Source: Polaromonas sp. (GTDB lineage Bacteria > Pseudomonadota > Gammaproteobacteria > Burkholderiales > Burkholderiaceae_C). Taken from it: 64,000 nt of DNA. The DNA lies in NCBI GenBank assembly GCA_013297865.1, contig JAAFIP010000007.1, positions 124,001 through 188,000 of the forward strand. Direction: 5' to 3'. The notes beneath the pieces were generated by a model that saw only the letters and a program-made list of their open reading frames with translations, searched no databases and had not been told where the DNA came from. How positions within the stretch are numbered: the first letter of the stretch is position 1; every line of letters starts with the position of its first letter. The translations under genes and the position numbers were made by a program. Below are positions 18,622 through 29,322 of the stretch, in pieces.

Positions 18622-19563
18622 ATGAACGCCCCCACCGAACCCCGTGCATGGCTGGATACCGCAGCCGATGTGCCCAACGCAGCATCCGCGCCGGACGCCA
18701 GCGCCCGCACTGCCTTTGAAAACAACAAGCTGGACAAGCGCCTGTGCCGTCTGGTGGGCAAAGCCATTGTCGACTACAACATGATCGAGCAGGGCGACAA
18801 GGTGATGGTGTGCCTCTCGGGCGGCAAAGACAGCTACGCCATGCTGGACATTTTGCTCAAGCTGCAAAAGCGCGCGCCCATCGACTTTGAGCTGATCGCC
18901 GTCAATCTGGACCAGAAGCAGCCAGGCTTTCCGGCCGATGTTTTGCCCGCCTACCTGGACAAGCTGGGCGTGCCGTACCATATTGAAAACCAGGACACCT
19001 ACAGCATCGTCAAGGACAAAATCCCCGAAGGCAAGACCATGTGCAGCCTGTGCAGCCGCCTGCGCCGGGGCATTCTGTACCGCGTGGCCAAAGAGCTGGG
19101 CGCGACCAAAATTGCGCTGGGCCATCATCGCGACGACATGCTGCAGACCCTGCTGCTGAACATGTTTTTCGGCGGCAAGCTCAAGGGCATGCCGCCCAAG
19201 CTGCAAAGCGACAACGGCGAGCACATCGTCATCCGCCCGCTGGCTTATGTGGACGAGCGTGACCTGGTGCGCTGGGCCCAGGTGCAGCAGTACCCCATCA
19301 TCCCCTGCACGCTGTGCGGCAGCCAGGAAAACCTGCAGCGCAAGCAGGTGGGCCTGATGCTGCGCGAGTGGCAGACCAAGCACCCCGGCCGCCTGGACAA
19401 CATGCTCAACGCCCTGCAAAACGTGGTGCCCTCCCACCTGATGGACACCAAGTTGCACAACTTCAAGGGCCTTGCGGCCACCGGCACGCCCGACGCACAG
19501 GGCGACAAGGGGTTTGACCATGAAAGCTTTGCACCGGCTGCCAATGTCATCCGCTTTGACTAG
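18622..19563 (+). CDS. ttcA: tRNA 2-thiocytidine(32) synthetase
   Basis: [17 protein letters not shown]-loop; [10 protein letters not shown] and CTLCGSQ Cys motifs. Confidence 0.95.
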   Translation: MNAPTEPRAWLDTAADVPNAASAPDASARTAFENNKLDKRLCRLVGKAIVDYNMIEQGDKVMVCLSGGKDSYAMLDILLKLQKRAPIDFELIAVNLDQKQPGFPADVLPAYLDKLGVPYHIENQDTYSIVKDKIPEGKTMCSLCSRLRRGILYRVAKELGATKIALGHHRDDMLQTLLLNMFFGGKLKGMPPKLQSDNGEHIVIRPLAYVDERDLVRWAQVQQYPIIPCTLCGSQENLQRKQVGLMLREWQTKHPGRLDNMLNALQNVVPSHLMDTKLHNFKGLAATGTPDAQGDKGFDHESFAPAANVIRFD

Positions 19564-20239
19564 GCCTGTAAGCCATTTTTTACAGCGTTTCGGGGCTCCA
19601 GCCCAGCAGAATATCGCGGGAGCAGCTATTAAATATGTAGCATACTGCCTCTTGATTCTGGTGGCTTTGCTCCAGCTCACTGGCTGCGCCAGTGTGCGCC
19701 TGATCGACAACGAGGTGAATGCGTTTTCTTCCCTGGGCAGCGGGGCCTCAGGCAGCACGTATCGCTTTGAGCGCCTGCCCTCTCAGCAGGCCAACCCCCA
19801 GCGCCAGGACCAGCTCGAAGCCATTGCCCAGGCCGCGATGACCAAGGTGGGCTTGGTGCGGGTGGGTGACGCGCCTGGCAGCCCGGCCGCGCGCTACAGC
19901 GTGCAGATGGGCATCAACGAAAGCCTGGGCACCGATCCGTGGGACGACGGCCCGCGTTTTAGCGGCTTCATCGGCATTGGCAGCGGCATCGGGCGGCGCG
20001 GCTTTGGGCATATCGGCTACGGTTTCCCCTACTTTCCCACGCCCATCTATGTGCGCGATGTGTCCCTGGTATTGCGCGACAGCGCCAGCAACCAGGTGGT
20101 GTTTGAAACCCGAGCCAAACACGAAGGCCCCTGGGTCGACACGCTGGCCGTGCTGCCCGCCATGTTCGATGCCGCGCTGCAGGGCTTTCCTGCGCCTGCT
20201 GCAGGTTTGCGGCGGGTCAGCATCGAAATTCCGCGCTGA
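19544..20239 (+). CDS. DUF4136-like lipoprotein (start uncertain)
   Basis: [16 protein letters not shown] lipobox; N-terminus overlaps a dispersed repeat and the 3' end of ttcA. Confidence 0.65.
   Translation: MSSALTRPVSHFLQRFGAPAQQNIAGAAIKYVAYCLLILVALLQLTGCASVRLIDNEVNAFSSLGSGASGSTYRFERLPSQQANPQRQDQLEAIAQAAMTKVGLVRVGDAPGSPAARYSVQMGINESLGTDPWDDGPRFSGFIGIGSGIGRRGFGHIGYGFPYFPTPIYVRDVSLVLRDSASNQVVFETRAKHEGPWVDTLAVLPAMFDAALQGFPAPAAGLRRVSIEIPR
19598..19634. repeat. Dispersed repeat copy R3
   Basis: ccagcccagcagaatatcgcgggagcagctattaaat. Confidence 0.92.
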
Positions 20240-20287
20240 GCGTCTGCCGCGGCTTGCTCTGGCCGTATTTTTCAGTCTTTGAGGCTG

Positions 20288-20324
20288 CCAGCCCAGTAGA
20301 ATATCGCGGGAGCAGCTATTAAAT
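20288..20324. repeat. Dispersed repeat copy R4, directly upstream of the phosphatase gene
   Basis: ccagcccagtagaatatcgcgggagcagctattaaat. Confidence 0.92.
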
Positions 20325-20332
20325 TAAGAGCA

Positions 20333-20983
20333 ATGAACATCACCCGCATCACCGCCATCCGCCACGGCGAAACCGCCTGGAACGTGGACACCCGCATCCA
20401 GGGCCAGCTGGATATCGGCCTGAACGCCAAAGGCCGCTGGCAGGCCGAGCGCGCCGGGGCGGCGCTGGCGGGCGACGATATCGATGCGGTGTACAGCAGC
20501 GATCTCTGGCGTGCCTACGACACCGCCCTCTCGGTGGCCAAGCCGCATGGCCTCAATGTGCAGACCGACGAGGCGCTGCGTGAGCGGGGCTTTGGTGAGT
20601 TTGAAGGCAAAACCTTTGCCGAGATCGAAACCAGCCTGCCCGAGCAGGCCCTGCAGTGGCGCAAGCGCGTGCCCGATTTTGCGCCCCCCGGCGGCGAATC
20701 TCTGCTGCACCTGCGTGAGAGGGTGCTGCAGTGTGTTCACAAGCTGGCCAGTCAACACACCGGCCAGCACATCGCCATCGTCAGCCACGGCGGCGTGATG
20801 GACGTGCTCTACCGGGCAGCCACCGGCCTGGAGCTGCAGGCCGCCCGCACCTGGGACCTGCACAACGCCGCCATCAATCGGCTGCTGTGGAACGGCGAGC
20901 ACTTGAGCTTGGTGGGGTGGGCCGATGTCTCCCATATCGACGACGCTGCTTTTGACGCAAGCCGGGATGAAACTTCTGCCTAG
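20333..20983 (+). CDS. Histidine phosphatase (phosphoglycerate mutase) family protein
   Basis: AIRHGETAWNVDTRIQGQLDIGLNAKG. Confidence 0.9.
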   Translation: MNITRITAIRHGETAWNVDTRIQGQLDIGLNAKGRWQAERAGAALAGDDIDAVYSSDLWRAYDTALSVAKPHGLNVQTDEALRERGFGEFEGKTFAEIETSLPEQALQWRKRVPDFAPPGGESLLHLRERVLQCVHKLASQHTGQHIAIVSHGGVMDVLYRAATGLELQAARTWDLHNAAINRLLWNGEHLSLVGWADVSHIDDAAFDASRDETSA

Positions 20984-21077
20984 GCAATATTTGCCTTTGA
21001 AACGTGACTTTCTTCCTGGTGCTATCCGGTAGGTCAGGTGCGAAAATAGCGGTTTGGAAAAAAACGGAAACCAGCGG

Positions 21078-22181
21078 ATGACAACGAGGGCCTATCTGAG
21101 GTGGTGGACTGCCGCGGCGCTGTGTATGGCGCTGTTCACACCCGCGTGGGCGCAGCAGCCCGCGCAGGCACCCAAGGCAGCCTCCAGCACGCCAGCCAGC
21201 GCGAAACCTCAAGCTGCGGGCACAGTTGACCTGCTCAGCGGCACGGTCACCGTGACCACCTCTCGCGGCACGCCGCGCAACATCACGGTGGGCATGGCTA
21301 TTGAAGAGGGCGACACGATTGCCACCAAGGAAGAAAGCGAAGTGCATGCCACCATGGCCGATGGGGCCTATCTGGCGGTGCGCGCCAATTCCAAAATCAA
21401 GATCACGGCCTACGCGGCCAACGGCAATGCCAGTGACCGCTCCTGGATTGACCTGGTCACCGGCAGCCTGCGCACCGTCACGGGCTGGATAGCCAAGTCG
21501 CGCCCCAAGGCCTATCGCATCGTCACACCCACCGCCACCGTCGGCGTGCGCGGCACCGACCATGAGGTGGTCTACCTCACCGAAGAAGAGGCCGAAACCC
21601 CCGAAGAGGCGGGCACCTACAACGTGGTGTTTGAGGGCGCCACGACGCTGGAAACGCCTAAAGGCAGTGTGAACGTGCAGGTAGGACAGGCCGCGTTCAT
21701 CCTGCCTAAAGAGGCTATTCCGCAGCTGTATGCGCGCGAGCTGCCGGTGTTTTTGGTGCGCGCGCGCGGCCAGTATGACAACGATGTGGTGCAGCACCGC
21801 ATCAACCAGGACAGCATCATGCAGCGCGGCCTGATTGACCGAGGCCTGATGCGCGAGGGGCAGAATCTGCAGGATGTCTTCCGGCGCATTGGCGGCGAGG
21901 GCTTTATCCCCGGTGCCAGCATTCCGGGCAGCGCTCCTGGCAGCAGGCCCACTGCGGCCCAGCAGGAGCAGCGCCTGCAGCAGCAAATGCGCGGTGCGCA
22001 GTCTGAAATCTTCAAGCAAACTTTTGGCGGGCCGGGCAACACCAAAGAGCCGCTGCCCACCCCGTTTGGCCTGCCCGGCGCTGGCAACACCAACGCCCCG
22101 CCGCCCTTGAGCATTCCCGCTCCAGGCGGTGGCAGCGGTGGCGGTGGCGGCGGCGGTGTGCCGGCTTTTCCTACGCGCTGA
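21078..22181 (+). CDS. FecR-domain secreted protein with Gly-rich C-terminus
   Basis: Signal peptide; VGMAIEEGDTIATKEESEVHATMADGAYLAVRANSKIKI...TPTATVGVRGTDHEV. Confidence 0.82.
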   Translation: MTTRAYLRWWTAAALCMALFTPAWAQQPAQAPKAASSTPASAKPQAAGTVDLLSGTVTVTTSRGTPRNITVGMAIEEGDTIATKEESEVHATMADGAYLAVRANSKIKITAYAANGNASDRSWIDLVTGSLRTVTGWIAKSRPKAYRIVTPTATVGVRGTDHEVVYLTEEEAETPEEAGTYNVVFEGATTLETPKGSVNVQVGQAAFILPKEAIPQLYARELPVFLVRARGQYDNDVVQHRINQDSIMQRGLIDRGLMREGQNLQDVFRRIGGEGFIPGASIPGSAPGSRPTAAQQEQRLQQQMRGAQSEIFKQTFGGPGNTKEPLPTPFGLPGAGNTNAPPPLSIPAPGGGSGGGGGGGVPAFPTR

Positions 22182-22186
22182 GACCA

Positions 22187-23344
22187 ATGGACACACCGCA
22201 GTATCCGCACGTCAGCAGTATCGACACGCCTGCGCTGGTGATTGATCTGGATGCGATGCAGCGCAATCTGCAGCGCATGCAGCAGTTCGCCGATCAGCAC
22301 GGCGTGCGCCTGCGTCCGCACGCCAAGATGCACAAGTCAGCGGTGCTGGCGCTGCAGCAGATCAGCGCAGGCGCAGTCGGCGTCTGTGTGCAAAAGCCTT
22401 CCGAAGCCGCGGCCATGGTGGCCGGGGGTGTAAAGAACGTATATGTCAGCAATGAAGTCATTGCGCTATCAAAATGTGAGCTGCTCGCGCGATTGAATAG
22501 TGGGCTGGCGGTCCAAAACGGCCGTATTTCTGTGGCCGTGGACAGCCTGCTGGGCATTGAGCGCATGGCCCAGGCGATGGAGAGCCTTGGCGCTCAAGCT
22601 GCCGCCTCAGCGCCGATGGATGTGTATGTGGAGATTGACGTGGGCCAGGGCCGCTGCGGTGTGCCGCCTGGCATGGCAGCGCTGGCGCTGGTGCTGGCGA
22701 TCTCACAACGCAGTTGCCTGCGTTTTGCGGGCCTGCAGGCCTACCACGGCCGCGCCCAGCACCTGCGCACGGCCGCCGAGCGGCGCGCGGCCATTGCCCA
22801 GGTGGTGCAGCAGGTGCAGCACACCAAAGCGGCGCTGGAGGCCGCGGGCATCAGTGTGCCCCTGGTGACAGGTGCTGGCACCGGCACGTTCATGCACGAG
22901 GCGGCCAGTGGCGTGTACGGCGAGCTGCAGGCAGGCTCTTATCTGTTCATGGATGCAGACTACGCCGCCAACCAGGCCGACCCTGCGCAGCTGCAGTTTG
23001 AGCACGCGCTGTTTGTCAAATCCACCGTCATCAGCCGCAGCAGCACCGCTACCGACGATCGCGCAGTAGTAGACGCAGGCCACAAAAGCCATGCCATCGA
23101 CTCGGGCCTGCCCATCCCCTGGGCAGGGCATGGCGCAGACTGGGTGTTCAGCAACGGTGGGGACGAACACGGTATCCTGCGCGGCAGCCACCTGCCCGAG
23201 CTGGGCGACACGGTCTGGCTGGTGCCCGGCCACTGCGACCCCACGGTCAACCTGCACAACCAGATGGTGGGCGTGCGCGGCGGCCTGGCCGATGGCTATG
23301 TGGAGCGCATCATCACCGTAGATGCCCGGGGTGCGTTGACCTAG
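22187..23344 (+). CDS. DSD1-family PLP enzyme (D-threonine aldolase/alanine racemase-like)
   Basis: IDTPALVIDLDAMQRNLQRMQ...RLRPHAKMHKS. Confidence 0.85.
   Translation: MDTPQYPHVSSIDTPALVIDLDAMQRNLQRMQQFADQHGVRLRPHAKMHKSAVLALQQISAGAVGVCVQKPSEAAAMVAGGVKNVYVSNEVIALSKCELLARLNSGLAVQNGRISVAVDSLLGIERMAQAMESLGAQAAASAPMDVYVEIDVGQGRCGVPPGMAALALVLAISQRSCLRFAGLQAYHGRAQHLRTAAERRAAIAQVVQQVQHTKAALEAAGISVPLVTGAGTGTFMHEAASGVYGELQAGSYLFMDADYAANQADPAQLQFEHALFVKSTVISRSSTATDDRAVVDAGHKSHAIDSGLPIPWAGHGADWVFSNGGDEHGILRGSHLPELGDTVWLVPGHCDPTVNLHNQMVGVRGGLADGYVERIITVDARGALT
22464..22518. repeat. Dispersed repeat copy R9 (diverged), inside the DSD1-family CDS
   Basis: gctatcaaaatgtgagctgctcgcgcgattgaatagtgggctggcggtccaaaac; about 24/30 core identity plus matching flanks. 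Confidence 0.65.
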
Positions 23345-24525
23345 CGCACGGGCTTCAAGGCCAATAGTTCGGCAGAGCTTTGCGTGAACAAGATGTCCAG
23401 CTTGTCAGCGGCATCGTAGTTGTTCAGCACAATCACCGCGCGGTTGTCACTGGGCACGATTTTGACGTACGCGCTCATGACATCAATCGAGCCTGTAAAT
23501 TCATAGCTGGTCTTGCCGCCCTGCGTGAGCAAGCCCCATCCTAAAGCCAGGCCGAATTCACTGCCCGGTACTTTACCGGGTGCCGTGTGCAGCACCTTGA
23601 AAGTGTCTGCCCTGAGCAAAGTGGGTTTTCCGCGTAATGCTTGCAGATGAATCTGCGCATAACGGGCGTAGTCCATCACTGGCATGGAGAGCAAGCCGGC
23701 CGAGTTCAAATAGCTGGGCACGGCCGACACCACCGGACTGTCTGGAGCCACTGGCTCAAACACTCCTGGGTTGGGCTGAAGATGTGCAGCAGGCTGATCA
23801 AGCCCCACGGTTTGCGGCAGCCCGTATTTGCCCCGCAGGCCCAGAGGTGTCAGCACAGTGTCTAGTATGGTCTGCTCAAAGGCTTTGCCGCTGGCACGCT
23901 CGACGATGGCACCTGCCAGAACGTAGCTGGCGTTGGAGTATTCGGTGGTGCTGCCCGGTATATTGACCGGCGCTTGGGCCAGCAACCAGCGTGCAAACTC
24001 CAGCCGCTGCTCACCCAAACCCACTGTGGTGATGGGCACCTGCTCGAACTCGCTGAATTGCAGCATCGGCATGAAGCCCGCTCGAAACGACATGACATCC
24101 AGCAAAGTGCGCTGACGGTACTCAGGCCGCATGCTGGTTGCGAACTCAGGAAATAAGGCAGCAAGCGTGTCAGTCCATTTAAGCTTGCCTTGCTCTACCT
24201 GGACGGCAATGGCCATAGCGGTGATTGATTTGCTGTTCGAGCCAAGATGTAGCCAGTTGCCAGTGGTCAGCGGCGCAGCTGCGTTGCTCGATCGCCTGCC
24301 ATCAGCTGCCAGCACCATAGCACTGTCGCTGATCACACCACCAGCCAAGCCCGGCGCATTGCCACGCGCTTTGGCCAAAACCGCTTTGATCTGCTCTGGT
24401 TTAATGCCGCTGACCGGATCAGCAAGCTGCGGGTCTTTACCGCCGCCGCATGCCTGTAACAAAAAGATGCTGCCCAGGCCTAGCACGGCTTGACGTCTGT
24501 TGGGTAATAGTCCAGATGGATACAT
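23341..24525 (-). CDS. Serine hydrolase, beta-lactamase family
   Basis: SNSKSITAMAIAVQVEQGKLKWTDTL (SxxK); TEYSNASYVLAG (YxN). Confidence 0.85.
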   Translation of the reverse strand: MYPSGLLPNRRQAVLGLGSIFLLQACGGGKDPQLADPVSGIKPEQIKAVLAKARGNAPGLAGGVISDSAMVLAADGRRSSNAAAPLTTGNWLHLGSNSKSITAMAIAVQVEQGKLKWTDTLAALFPEFATSMRPEYRQRTLLDVMSFRAGFMPMLQFSEFEQVPITTVGLGEQRLEFARWLLAQAPVNIPGSTTEYSNASYVLAGAIVERASGKAFEQTILDTVLTPLGLRGKYGLPQTVGLDQPAAHLQPNPGVFEPVAPDSPVVSAVPSYLNSAGLLSMPVMDYARYAQIHLQALRGKPTLLRADTFKVLHTAPGKVPGSEFGLALGWGLLTQGGKTSYEFTGSIDVMSAYVKIVPSDNRAVIVLNNYDAADKLDILFTQSSAELLALKPVR

Positions 24526-24679
24526 ATGCAAACTCCTGTGAAGTGTTGAAGGAGCAAGCAGTATCTGGATTGCGTCAATGGATATCGACCTGTCCCATGG
24601 GCACAGCGTCTTGTCCCATAGGCCAAGACGCTGTTGTTGCCGGATTTGGATGCTGTGAAAGCCCAACGGCCGTCAAATG

Positions 24680-25834
24680 CTAAAGGGCTTGCCGGCGGTA
24701 ATCTGAAGGGGTTGTGCCAGTGAAGCGCTTGAAAGCAGCATTGAATGCGGCTTTGGAGTTAAACCCCGCCCCCAAACCTACTTCAAGCACGGTTTGGCTG
24801 CTGAAGGTGGGATCTTTCAGGCAACGCTTGGCTTCCTCTACGCGCAGACGGTTGATGTATTCAAAAAACGAGCAAGCCAGATGCTGATTCAATACCTGTG
24901 AGATCTGGTGCTGCGGCACGCCAACACGGTCCGCTAAATCGCCTAAAGTGAGATCACCTTCCAGATACGCTTTGTCCGTCGCCATAAACTGTGTCAGCTG
25001 GTCTGCCAGCGTCTGCATACGCTGCTCGGTTAAACCAGATTTTGCGTATTTGGCGGATACGGCGCTAGCGCTGGTCATGGGGTCAGTAACCTGATCTCCC
25101 ATAGAGGCGACATTCAGCGGCATATGCACCGGCGACTGCCGTTGCGCCAAAATTCCCAAGCTCAGTATCATCACGGCGGGTAACGCCGAGTTAACCATAG
25201 CCAAAAGAGGATGTTGCACCACAATGCCTAATATCCAAAAAAGTGCTGCGGCACTGGCGCCCCAGATAAGCGATTGAACCCAGTGTAAATTGACTTTTTG
25301 CAATGAAGAGTAGCTGTTTTCGACATTTTTAGCATGCGTACTGACTAAACGGAAGGCAGCTGAGCAGTAACCGAGTAACTGGGCAACCGCCAACAACACA
25401 AAAACCACCGTGTAGGCAGTGGGCATGAACTCCGACTGCCCTTGATCTGCATCCACTTGCACCTTGTTGGACAGAGCGAGCTGCACAGCAAACCACACAG
25501 CACACAGGGCTGCAGGCAACAGCGATAGCAGCAACGTGTGCAGGCGTGGGCGCACGCTTGAGATTAAGGTAGCGACATAAAAATAAAACAGTGGTGGCAG
25601 CAATAAAAATACAGCATCCAGAGCATTGCCACCCCAGTGGCCGCTACGCGGCTGTGACGCAATAAGCCACGCATCCCCCATCATCAGCAAGGCAAAGCAG
25701 GCGCAAAATGCTGCCAGAAAATCATTGGCATTTTGCGCAGAGCGTTGCATCAGCAAGGCTATTCCAAAGAACAGCCCCAGTGCTGCGCCAAACCCAGCCA
25801 GCGCAACGCTCCACAATCCCAAGGCATCAGTCAT
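24680..25834 (-). CDS. AraC family regulator with N-terminal membrane domain
   Basis: Multiple TM helices followed by AraC HTH (LGDLADRVGVPQHQISQVLN...VGLGAGFNSKAAFNAAFKRFTGTTPSDYR). Confidence 0.88.
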   Translation of the reverse strand: MTDALGLWSVALAGFGAALGLFFGIALLMQRSAQNANDFLAAFCACFALLMMGDAWLIASQPRSGHWGGNALDAVFLLLPPLFYFYVATLISSVRPRLHTLLLSLLPAALCAVWFAVQLALSNKVQVDADQGQSEFMPTAYTVVFVLLAVAQLLGYCSAAFRLVSTHAKNVENSYSSLQKVNLHWVQSLIWGASAAALFWILGIVVQHPLLAMVNSALPAVMILSLGILAQRQSPVHMPLNVASMGDQVTDPMTSASAVSAKYAKSGLTEQRMQTLADQLTQFMATDKAYLEGDLTLGDLADRVGVPQHQISQVLNQHLACSFFEYINRLRVEEAKRCLKDPTFSSQTVLEVGLGAGFNSKAAFNAAFKRFTGTTPSDYRRQAL

Positions 25835-25921
25835 ATAAGCTTCAGTTTTAGCATGTGAGGATTCTAGTGTGCCCCCGAAGCAGGCCAAGATTCGACATAA
25901 TGCAACGTAAAGGAGCATTGC

Positions 25922-27130
25922 ATGGGTAAGGTCATTGTGTACGCCACGCCAGTCTTTCTCTTGCTGATGGCTATTGAGTTGGGTTGGGGTTGGCGTGCGC
26001 AGCGTAAGGGCACGGGCCGCAACACCTACCGCCTGGCCGACGCCCTCAACAGCCTGGGGCTGGGCATGATGAGCCAGTTCACTGCCGTCTTTACCCGGCT
26101 GCTGCGGCTGGGCATTTACAGCTTCATCTACTCAGCCGTCAGCCTGGTGCCGCCAGAGGCAGCGCGTGAATTCTGGAGCAGCTGGTATGGCTGGGTGCTG
26201 GCCCTGGTGTTTTATGATTTTTGCTACTACTGGCACCACCGCGCGGGCCACGAAGTGGCCATCGTCTGGGCCGCGCATGCGGTGCACCACCAAAGCCAGG
26301 ACTACAACCTGTCCACCGCACTGCGCCAAACCTCCAGCGGCGCGCTGCTGGGCTGGGTGTTTTATATCCCGATGGCCTTGGCAGGTGTGCCGCCCGTGGT
26401 GTTTGGCATCGTCGCGCTGATTGATCTGCTCTACCAGTTCTGGGTGCACACCGAGCAGGTGGGCAAGCTGGGCTGGTTTGACCGCTGGTTCTGCAGCCCG
26501 TCCAACCACCGCGTGCACCATGCCGTGAACGACGCGTATCTGGACAAAAACTACGGTGGTATCTGGATGGTGTGGGACAGAATGTTTGGCACCTTCAAAG
26601 ACGAAGACCCGGCCAACCCCTGTGTCTACGGCACGCGCGCTCCCCTCAACAGCTGGGACCCGCTGTGGGCCAATGCGCAGGTGTATGCGGGCCTGGCCCA
26701 CAGTGCATGGCACGCACGCAGCTGGGCGGACAAACTGCGCGTCTTCTTCAAGCCCCCAGGCTGGCGGCCTGCAGATGTGGCAGAGCGTTTTCCTAAGAGT
26801 GTTTTTCAGTGGCAAACGGCACAGAAGTTTGAGGTGCCCGCCAGCAAAAGCGCGCAGGCACTTGCTGTCGTGCTGCTGTTGGTCATGATCCAGTGCGTGG
26901 GCTTGTTTTTGTGGTTTGCAGGCCGCATGCCCCTGACAGGCTGGGCCTGGGGCGTGGCCCTGCTAACTGCTACGCTGTGGGTGCAGGGCGCTCTGCTGCA
27001 GCGCAGACTTTCAGTGGGCTTGGCGCTCGTCTGCCTGGCTGCGCTAGTCGCACTGACTATGTGGTCGCCCCTGCCGCAGTGGATCAGCTTCAGTCAATAC
27101 AACCAGGAATTCTTCCGTTTGCCAAAGTAA
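25922..27130 (+). CDS. Sterol desaturase / fatty acid hydroxylase family membrane protein
   Basis: His-box motifs YWHHRAGHE, AVHHQSQDYN, NHRVHHA. Confidence 0.88.
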   Translation: MGKVIVYATPVFLLLMAIELGWGWRAQRKGTGRNTYRLADALNSLGLGMMSQFTAVFTRLLRLGIYSFIYSAVSLVPPEAAREFWSSWYGWVLALVFYDFCYYWHHRAGHEVAIVWAAHAVHHQSQDYNLSTALRQTSSGALLGWVFYIPMALAGVPPVVFGIVALIDLLYQFWVHTEQVGKLGWFDRWFCSPSNHRVHHAVNDAYLDKNYGGIWMVWDRMFGTFKDEDPANPCVYGTRAPLNSWDPLWANAQVYAGLAHSAWHARSWADKLRVFFKPPGWRPADVAERFPKSVFQWQTAQKFEVPASKSAQALAVVLLLVMIQCVGLFLWFAGRMPLTGWAWGVALLTATLWVQGALLQRRLSVGLALVCLAALVALTMWSPLPQWISFSQYNQEFFRLPK

Positions 27131-27154
27131 GCAGCACCATCTCTGCGCACGGCG

Positions 27155-28198
27155 TTATTTCAGCGGCACATAGCCTGTATCCTGAATCAGTTTTTGCCCT
27201 GGCGCACTCAGCATCCAATCCATGAACTTGCGTGTAGAGGCTTTGGGCTCGCCAGCAGTCACCATAAAAACATCCACCGTAAATGGGTAGGTGCCATTGC
27301 GGATATTGTCTGCCGTAGGCGCAATGCCATCCACCGCGAGCAGCTTGATGGCTGCTGAATTTTGCATTTGGGTGGCGTAGTAGCGAAATGAATACCCAAT
27401 AGACTGCGAAGCATTGCGGTACGAGGCCACACGCCTGACTGCGCCACCCATGCCTCGCACTTTTTCCTCCTGCAGTGGCGCGCGCATTTTTTCGCTTCGC
27501 ATCACCTTGGCCAGCATGATGGTCTGGCTGCCGGAGTTTTCAGGGCGCTGAAAAGCCATTACCGTTTCACTGCTGCCGCCAACCTCGTCCCATTTCTTGA
27601 CGCGGCCAGAATAGATATCGCGAATTTGCTGTGCGGTTAAATTGCTGAGCGGATTTTTGTCACTCACCAAAAAAACAAATGCTTCTTTTGCCACCGGGGT
27701 CAGATTGAGCTGGATGTTTTTTTCGGCAGCTAGTTTCTTGTGCGCTTGCGAGGCCTGGGCGACGAAAATGACATCCACCTCGCCTTTGATCAGGCGTTCA
27801 TAAGCTTCCGGTGTTTTGCTGACTTTGATTTTTTCCGCAGCCTCAGGTGAATACAAGGCTTGGGCTGCGGCTGCATACACTGGATAAGCTGCGGTTGCGC
27901 CGTCTAGGCTGGGGGCTTCCTCCAGTGCAAATTTGATGGATGGATTGGGAGTTACTTTGACGAGTCGGTTATCGGTTGCAAATGGCTTGTACAGATCCAA
28001 GTTCACCTCTTCACTCGCCACTTCCTGGCCATAGGATTTGTCCACGATGTCTTTTTTACCCTGATAGCTGTTCCAGAAAAATGCCGTGGTTATTACCACG
28101 GCAGGTATGGCGACCAGCACCACAACCAAGGCTAGTGCACCTACCAGCATGGTTTTCAGAAAAAGCCAAACGGATTCCATCAGCTGGGTACTCCACAA
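27155..28198 (-). CDS. Membrane-anchored PstS-like phosphate-binding protein
   Basis: N-terminal TM; KNPLSNLTAQQIRDIYSGRVKKWDEVGG PBP-like motif. Confidence 0.78.
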   Translation of the reverse strand: MWSTQLMESVWLFLKTMLVGALALVVVLVAIPAVVITTAFFWNSYQGKKDIVDKSYGQEVASEEVNLDLYKPFATDNRLVKVTPNPSIKFALEEAPSLDGATAAYPVYAAAAQALYSPEAAEKIKVSKTPEAYERLIKGEVDVIFVAQASQAHKKLAAEKNIQLNLTPVAKEAFVFLVSDKNPLSNLTAQQIRDIYSGRVKKWDEVGGSSETVMAFQRPENSGSQTIMLAKVMRSEKMRAPLQEEKVRGMGGAVRRVASYRNASQSIGYSFRYYATQMQNSAAIKLLAVDGIAPTADNIRNGTYPFTVDVFMVTAGEPKASTRKFMDWMLSAPGQKLIQDTGYVPLK

Positions 28199-28223
28199 CG
28201 GACTGAGAAACGCCTGTCAGTCA

Positions 28224-29291
28224 TCAAGCTTCATCAAACATTCCACCCGCGACCTTAGGTGGCACCACGCCCAGATGTTTATACGCCGCCAGCGTCGCAA
28301 TACGCCCGCGTGGCGTGCGCTGCAAAAAACCTTGTTGGATCAAAAAGGGCTCGATCACGTCTTCAATCGTGTCGCGCTCTTCGCCGATGCTGGCTGCGAT
28401 GTTGTCCAGGCCGACGGGGCCGCCGTCGAAGCGGTGGATGACGGCTTCGAGCAGCTTGCGGTCCATGATGTCGAAGCCTTGCGGGTCTACGTCCAGCATG
28501 GCCAGGGCTTTGTTGGCGATGTCCAGCGTGATGATGCCTTTGCCCTTTACGTCGGCAAAGTCGCGCACGCGGCGCAGCAGGCGGTTGGCGATGCGTGGGG
28601 TGCCGCGCGAACGGCGGGCGATTTCAAAGCCGCCTTCTTCGTCCATCGGTGCGTTCAGCAGCGCCGCGCTGCGCTTGACGATGCGCGCCAGCTCCTCGGC
28701 GGTATAAAACTCCAGCCGCGCCACAATGCCAAATCGGTCACGCAGCGGATTGGTCAGCATGCCCGCCCGTGTCGTTGCGCCCACTAAAGTGAAAGGTTGC
28801 AAATCCAGCTTGATAGAGCGCGCCGCTGGGCCTTCGCCAATCATGATGTCGATCTGGTAGTCCTCCAGTGCGGGGTAGAGGATTTCTTCGACGACCGGAG
28901 AGAGCCGGTGAATCTCGTCGATGAACAGGACGTCGTTTTTTTCCAGATTGGTCAGCAGCGCCGCCAGGTCTTTGGGCTTTTCCAGCACCGGCCCCGAGGT
29001 CTGTCGCAGGTTCACGCCCAACTCATGCGCGATGATGTGACTCAATGTGGTTTTACCCAAACCCGGCGGCCCAAACAGCAGCACATGGTCCAGCGCCTCA
29101 CTGCGCATGCGCGCCGCGCCAATAAAAATCTCCAGCTGCTCACGTACCTTGACCTGCCCCACATATTCGTCCAGCAGCTTGGGCCGCAAAGCCCGCTCAA
29201 TCGCCTCTTCTTTGGGCGAGTCAGGCGCGGCAGACACCACGCGGTTGTTTGCGCGCTCGGGCAGGGAGAAATTGTCGGTTTGGATGGCCAT
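28224..29291 (-). CDS. ruvB: Holliday junction branch migration helicase RuvB
   Basis: [18 protein letters not shown]...[24 protein letters not shown]. Confidence 0.97.
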   Translation of the reverse strand: MAIQTDNFSLPERANNRVVSAAPDSPKEEAIERALRPKLLDEYVGQVKVREQLEIFIGAARMRSEALDHVLLFGPPGLGKTTLSHIIAHELGVNLRQTSGPVLEKPKDLAALLTNLEKNDVLFIDEIHRLSPVVEEILYPALEDYQIDIMIGEGPAARSIKLDLQPFTLVGATTRAGMLTNPLRDRFGIVARLEFYTAEELARIVKRSAALLNAPMDEEGGFEIARRSRGTPRIANRLLRRVRDFADVKGKGIITLDIANKALAMLDVDPQGFDIMDRKLLEAVIHRFDGGPVGLDNIAASIGEERDTIEDVIEPFLIQQGFLQRTPRGRIATLAAYKHLGVVPPKVAGGMFDEA

Positions 29292-29322
29292 TATTTGTCC
29301 GTAGGCTGGGCTACTCGTTGGA

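Noticed and set aside
22120-22165. GGTGGC/GGCGGC run as a possible simple-sequence repeat or phase-variable tract
   Set aside because: Encodes the Gly-rich C-terminus of the FecR protein (GGGSGGGGGGG) with varied codons; mild interest only, no sign of slippage.
21617-22333. 238-aa and 440-aa minus-strand ORFs over FecR/histidine phosphatase genes
   Set aside because: Shadow ORFs with proline/glycine runs from the FecR Gly-rich tail; no domain.
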